A DNA stretch of 64,000 nucleotides from Mucilaginibacter sp. CSA2-8R (GTDB taxonomy: Bacteria > Bacteroidota > Bacteroidia > Sphingobacteriales > Sphingobacteriaceae), in contig NZ_CP152389.1 of the NCBI RefSeq assembly GCF_038806765.1, positions 3,534,001 through 3,598,000 on the forward strand, written 5' to 3'. The notes under the pieces are model-generated. The model had not been told where the DNA came from. It worked only from the letters and a program-made list of their open reading frames with translations, and searched no databases. Shown here one piece after another: positions 61,455-64,000 of this stretch (positions within the stretch are counted from its first letter, which is position 1; every line of letters starts with the position of its first letter). A program made the translations under genes and the position numbers.

Positions 61455-61493
61455 GTTTACTAAAACATACTAACAAAACTTATTATTCCACGC

Positions 61494-62492
61494 ATGAAGA
61501 AAAAGAGTTTCAGATGGTCGGATGAAGCGGAACCACATAAGCAACGCACAAAAACAATTATTAAAGAGCACCCCGAACTGCGCCAGCTTATAGGCCGTAA
61601 TCCTTACACTTTTTTGGTTATTTCCTTATGTGTAGGAATACAATTAGCCACTGCCTACTTGCTGCGTGATGCTGCGTGGTACTGGATTGCATTAGCAGCC
61701 TATGGCGTTGGTGCTTTTGCCTGCCATACCCTTTTTGTTTGTATACACGAGTGTGCCCATAACCTGATTTTTAAAAACAAAACTGCAAACACCTGGGCCG
61801 GTATATTTGCCAACCTGCCAACCTTATTACCAAGTGCAGTTTCGTTCCAAAAATATCATTTAAAGCACCACTCGTACCAGGGTGTTGAGGCTTTAGATGC
61901 CGATATGCCTTTTAGATGGGAAGCCCGTTTAATTAACAACTACACCTTTGGTAAAGCAATATGGTTGTTATTTTACCCGATATTTCAGGCTTTACGCCCT
62001 TTCCGTTTAAAAGAGATTAATTTATTAGACGGTTGGACAGCAGTAAACTGGATTGTACAACTTGCATTTACTGCGGCGGTATGGTTTTTCCTGGGTCCTA
62101 AGGCTGTTATTTATTTGGCGGTAAGTTTCTTCTTTTCGGTAGGCTTACACCCGCTGGGTGCACGTTGGGTACAAGAGCATTTCTTAACACACGGCGAGCA
62201 GGAAACCAAAAGCTATTATGGCCGTTTAAATTTCCCTAACCTCAATGTAGGTTATCACAATGAACACCATGATTTCCCTTCTATCCCCTGGAATAACCTG
62301 CCAAAAGTGAAAGCTATTGCAGGCACACATTATGATAGCCTGGGTTACCATACCTCATACACCCGCTTATTATTCGAATTTTTGTTTAACCGCGAGTTGT
62401 CTGTATTTTCGCGTACGGCGCGCTCTAACAGGGGTGGTAAAATAACTGCTCCCAAATCAAAAGATATACAGGAAGCTACTGCTGCTGTTTAA
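61494..62492 (+). CDS. Sphingolipid delta-4 desaturase-like fatty acid desaturase (DEGS-like)
   Basis: Predicted 332-residue membrane desaturase. It resembles eukaryotic dihydroceramide desaturase along its length: FRWSDEAEPHKQRTKTIIKE with HPELRQLIGRNP, then FVCIHECAHNLIF, FANLPTLLPSAVSFQKYHLK with HHSYQG, and the third box VGYHNEHHDFPSIPWNNLPK. The three His boxes (HECAH, HLKHH, HNEHH) bind the di-iron centre. It would introduce a trans-4 double bond into dihydroceramide. Sphingobacteriaceae make sphingolipids, so the substrate is plausible, but the reaction is inferred from similarity. Confidence 0.85.
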   Translation: MKKKSFRWSDEAEPHKQRTKTIIKEHPELRQLIGRNPYTFLVISLCVGIQLATAYLLRDAAWYWIALAAYGVGAFACHTLFVCIHECAHNLIFKNKTANTWAGIFANLPTLLPSAVSFQKYHLKHHSYQGVEALDADMPFRWEARLINNYTFGKAIWLLFYPIFQALRPFRLKEINLLDGWTAVNWIVQLAFTAAVWFFLGPKAVIYLAVSFFFSVGLHPLGARWVQEHFLTHGEQETKSYYGRLNFPNLNVGYHNEHHDFPSIPWNNLPKVKAIAGTHYDSLGYHTSYTRLLFEFLFNRELSVFSRTARSNRGGKITAPKSKDIQEATAAV

Positions 62493-62508
62493 TCGTAACA
62501 TTACTTAT

Positions 62509-62549
62509 AAAGCAAAGGCCCGTACAATAAATGTACGGGCCTTTGCTTT
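62509..62549. terminator. Bidirectional terminator between convergent genes
   Basis: AAAGCAAAGGCCCGTACA (62509-62526) and TGTACGGGCCTTTGCTTT (62532-62549) form a perfect 18-bp stem with a 5-nt loop between the desaturase (plus) and DsbA-family (minus) genes. Confidence 0.9.
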
Positions 62550-62565
62550 GGTAATAACTTTAAAA

Positions 62566-63264
62566 CTAACAGTCGCCGCCCGGCTCACAACTTGGGCCGT
62601 CGGTTACATTCAATTGGATAGACCTTTTTTTAAACCCGGTGTAAGCCGTTTGCAAAGTATTTAAAAACACCTCCGTTGGCTGCGCCCCCGATACAGCGTA
62701 TTGGTTATCCACTACAAAAAACGGAACGCCCCTGATGTTTAATGTTTGTGCTTCGTAAACATCCCGGTGCACGTCGTCACTGTAGGCATTGGTGGCAAGC
62801 GTTTGCTTCACTTCGGCTTCATCCAAACCCACCGATAAGCCTATTTCAGTCAGCATCTCTGCATCATCGATATTTTTACCTTCGGTAAAGTAAGCTTTAA
62901 ACAGTTGTTCTTCTAAAGCGTCGCCTTTATCATATTTTTTGGCCAGATGACTTAGCCGGTGAGCATTAAAACTATTGGCTACCACAGCACGGTCAAAATT
63001 ATAAGTTAAACCAACTTGTGCAGCCATTTCGGTAACCTGATCGGTCACCTGCCTGGCATAATCCATCTGCCACCCCTTACTGTCTGATAGCGATTGGTAG
63101 ACACTGATGGTCGGGTCTGTTTTAAGTGTAGGATTAAGCAAAAAGCTTTTCCATTCAATTTCAATTTCGCTGCTATGCTCAAAAGACGACAATGCCTCCT
63201 CGAACCTGCGTTTACCTATATAACAAAACGGACACTGCACGTCCGACCATATTTGTACTTTCAT
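62566..63264 (-). CDS. DsbA family oxidoreductase (FrnE-like)
   Basis: Predicted 232 residues from the ATG at 63264 (MKVQIWSDVQCPFCYIGKRR). No signal peptide, so cytoplasmic. The thioredoxin-like active site is C-P-F-C at residues 11-14, and a long helical insertion follows (LSDSKGWQMDYARQVTDQVT). The C-terminal NIRGVPFFVVDNQYAVSGAQ carries the cis-proline. FrnE-type proteins are disulfide isomerases/glutathione-S-transferase-like enzymes, often tied to oxidative stress. The C terminus ends with two Cys (SCEPGGDC). Confidence 0.9.
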   Translation of the reverse strand: MKVQIWSDVQCPFCYIGKRRFEEALSSFEHSSEIEIEWKSFLLNPTLKTDPTISVYQSLSDSKGWQMDYARQVTDQVTEMAAQVGLTYNFDRAVVANSFNAHRLSHLAKKYDKGDALEEQLFKAYFTEGKNIDDAEMLTEIGLSVGLDEAEVKQTLATNAYSDDVHRDVYEAQTLNIRGVPFFVVDNQYAVSGAQPTEVFLNTLQTAYTGFKKRSIQLNVTDGPSCEPGGDC

Positions 63265-63359
63265 GATATTCAGTTTCTTGATGTACAAAGATAACAGGTA
63301 AAAGTACCGTTAGGGTAAATGCCGTACAAGGTATTACGGCTCGCTGACATAAGTTAACG

Positions 63360-64000
63360 TTATTGTCTGGGAACAGGGTAATGATATATTGGCTGGTTTG
63401 TACCTTCGCTAACTGTATAAAAGCTCCTGCCATTGGGGGCAAAACCAATAGCCTCGCCTAAACGTTCCTGCTCGTAAGCAGGCTGGTTAGGTTTACGTTG
63501 CAGCGTTTGCCAAATAGGCTCGTTGCCCTCGCGCTTCCAGTAATACACCCGGCTGTAGCTTTTAAGCACTACCTGGCTCCCATCTTTAGTAATATCGCCG
63601 CTTACAATCCACTTAAAAGGTTGCAACCCCCTAAAGTGCAGCATGCAGCGTTTGGTTAACATCACCGTATCATTCGCCTTAAAGTTGAGCGGAGCAGTAT
63701 ATACCCCCACATCTTTATGCCGTTTAGTCACAATGTAAACTAACTTTTCAATCGGGTCAATCATCAGCGTCTCGGCATCCTTGGCTCCGTCCGGGTATTT
63801 TACAAACAGGGCGTCGCTTTGCACGTTAGTGTTGGCATCGGCCTTAGCGGGTAAACCGGGCTCGGGCACACGATAGATGGTTACAAACTTATTGAGCTCA
63901 GCATTATCACCAATGTCGGCCACATAAACATAGCTTTGCTTATCAACCGGACCAGGCCCAACCGCAATATCCTCACAATCTTTAGCTCCCAGATACTTTT
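63360..64000 (-). CDS. Partial protein of unknown function, five-prime end outside the window
   Basis: The frame is open from the right edge of the window. Preceding the first internal ATG it reads YLGAKDCEDIAVGPGPVDKQ, SYVYVADIGDNA, then IYRVPEPGLPAKADAN, ETLMIDPIEKLVYIVTKRHK and EAIGFAPNGRSFYTVSEGTN. Repeated strand pairs with ADIGDN and FAPNG motifs suggest a beta-propeller exported or surface protein, related to the phytase/esterase-like or YncE-like propellers. About 213 residues are visible and the N terminus is missing. The C terminus is YPVPRQ. Confidence 0.75.
   Translation of the reverse strand, partial: KYLGAKDCEDIAVGPGPVDKQSYVYVADIGDNAELNKFVTIYRVPEPGLPAKADANTNVQSDALFVKYPDGAKDAETLMIDPIEKLVYIVTKRHKDVGVYTAPLNFKANDTVMLTKRCMLHFRGLQPFKWIVSGDITKDGSQVVLKSYSRVYYWKREGNEPIWQTLQRKPNQPAYEQERLGEAIGFAPNGRSFYTVSEGTNQPIYHYPVPRQ

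Overview
This 64 kb window is chromosomal DNA from a Bacteroidota bacterium, most likely family Sphingobacteriaceae (Mucilaginibacter/Pedobacter-like). The signs are the murI / OmpH-Skp / OmpH-Skp / bamA / uppS / DUF6089 / nadK block, a porT homologue beside ubiE (type IX secretion lineage), many lipoproteins and SusC-like plug sequence, and TAnnTTTG-type promoter boxes. Assignments rest on reading motifs by eye; no database search was run.

Layout. 1-1.8 kb: a copper/respiration cluster (heavy-metal-binding lipoprotein, unknown lipoprotein, SCO1/SenC, cytochrome c), with a membrane-protein tail running in from the left edge. 1.9-12.9 kb, minus strand: cell-envelope block (murI, two Skp chaperones, bamA, uppS, a broken exbD, a PorG-like protein), then nadK, a CBS protein, an alpha/beta hydrolase, a YqeY protein and an SDR. 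13.1-14.6 kb: porT-ubiE. 14.8-20.5 kb: a complete tripartite RND efflux operon. 21.1-26.9 kb, plus strand: Crp-type regulator, PRISE-type reductase and a three-subunit Tat-exported molybdenum hydroxylase (PaoABC-like). 26.9-33.5 kb: a 2195-residue alpha-2-macroglobulin carrying an internal TonB-receptor plug. 33.9-38.1 kb: small and hypothetical genes, a tRNA-like RNA gene and a frame-split DUF5683 gene. 38.1-46.8 kb: housekeeping and metabolic genes (aldo/keto reductase, SDR, galK, TrmH-like methyltransferase, queG, polysaccharide deacetylase, CinA-C). 46.8-53.7 kb: GH92 mannosidase, surface proteins, DUF922 protease, PAP2 phosphatase. 53.9-57.5 kb: ruvB and cydAB. 57.6-64 kb: M28 peptidase, nucleotide-sugar epimerase, hydrolase, a DEGS-like sphingolipid desaturase, a FrnE-like DsbA protein and a partial secreted protein.

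Most unusual items: (1) a class II tRNA-like RNA with its own terminator, a 44-nt variable region and a non-canonical anticodon loop; (2) a DUF5683 gene split by a -1 frame change exactly at classical slippery heptamers, with a possible pseudoknot downstream; (3) an exbD relic with an ATA where ATG is expected and one in-frame TAA, next to a GTTATTG x8 array; (4) the macroglobulin/plug fusion; (5) a perfect 16-bp inverted repeat over the likely cydAB promoter; (6) four intergenic inverted repeats that each abut the stop codon of a minus-strand gene; (7) a eukaryote-like dihydroceramide desaturase homologue.
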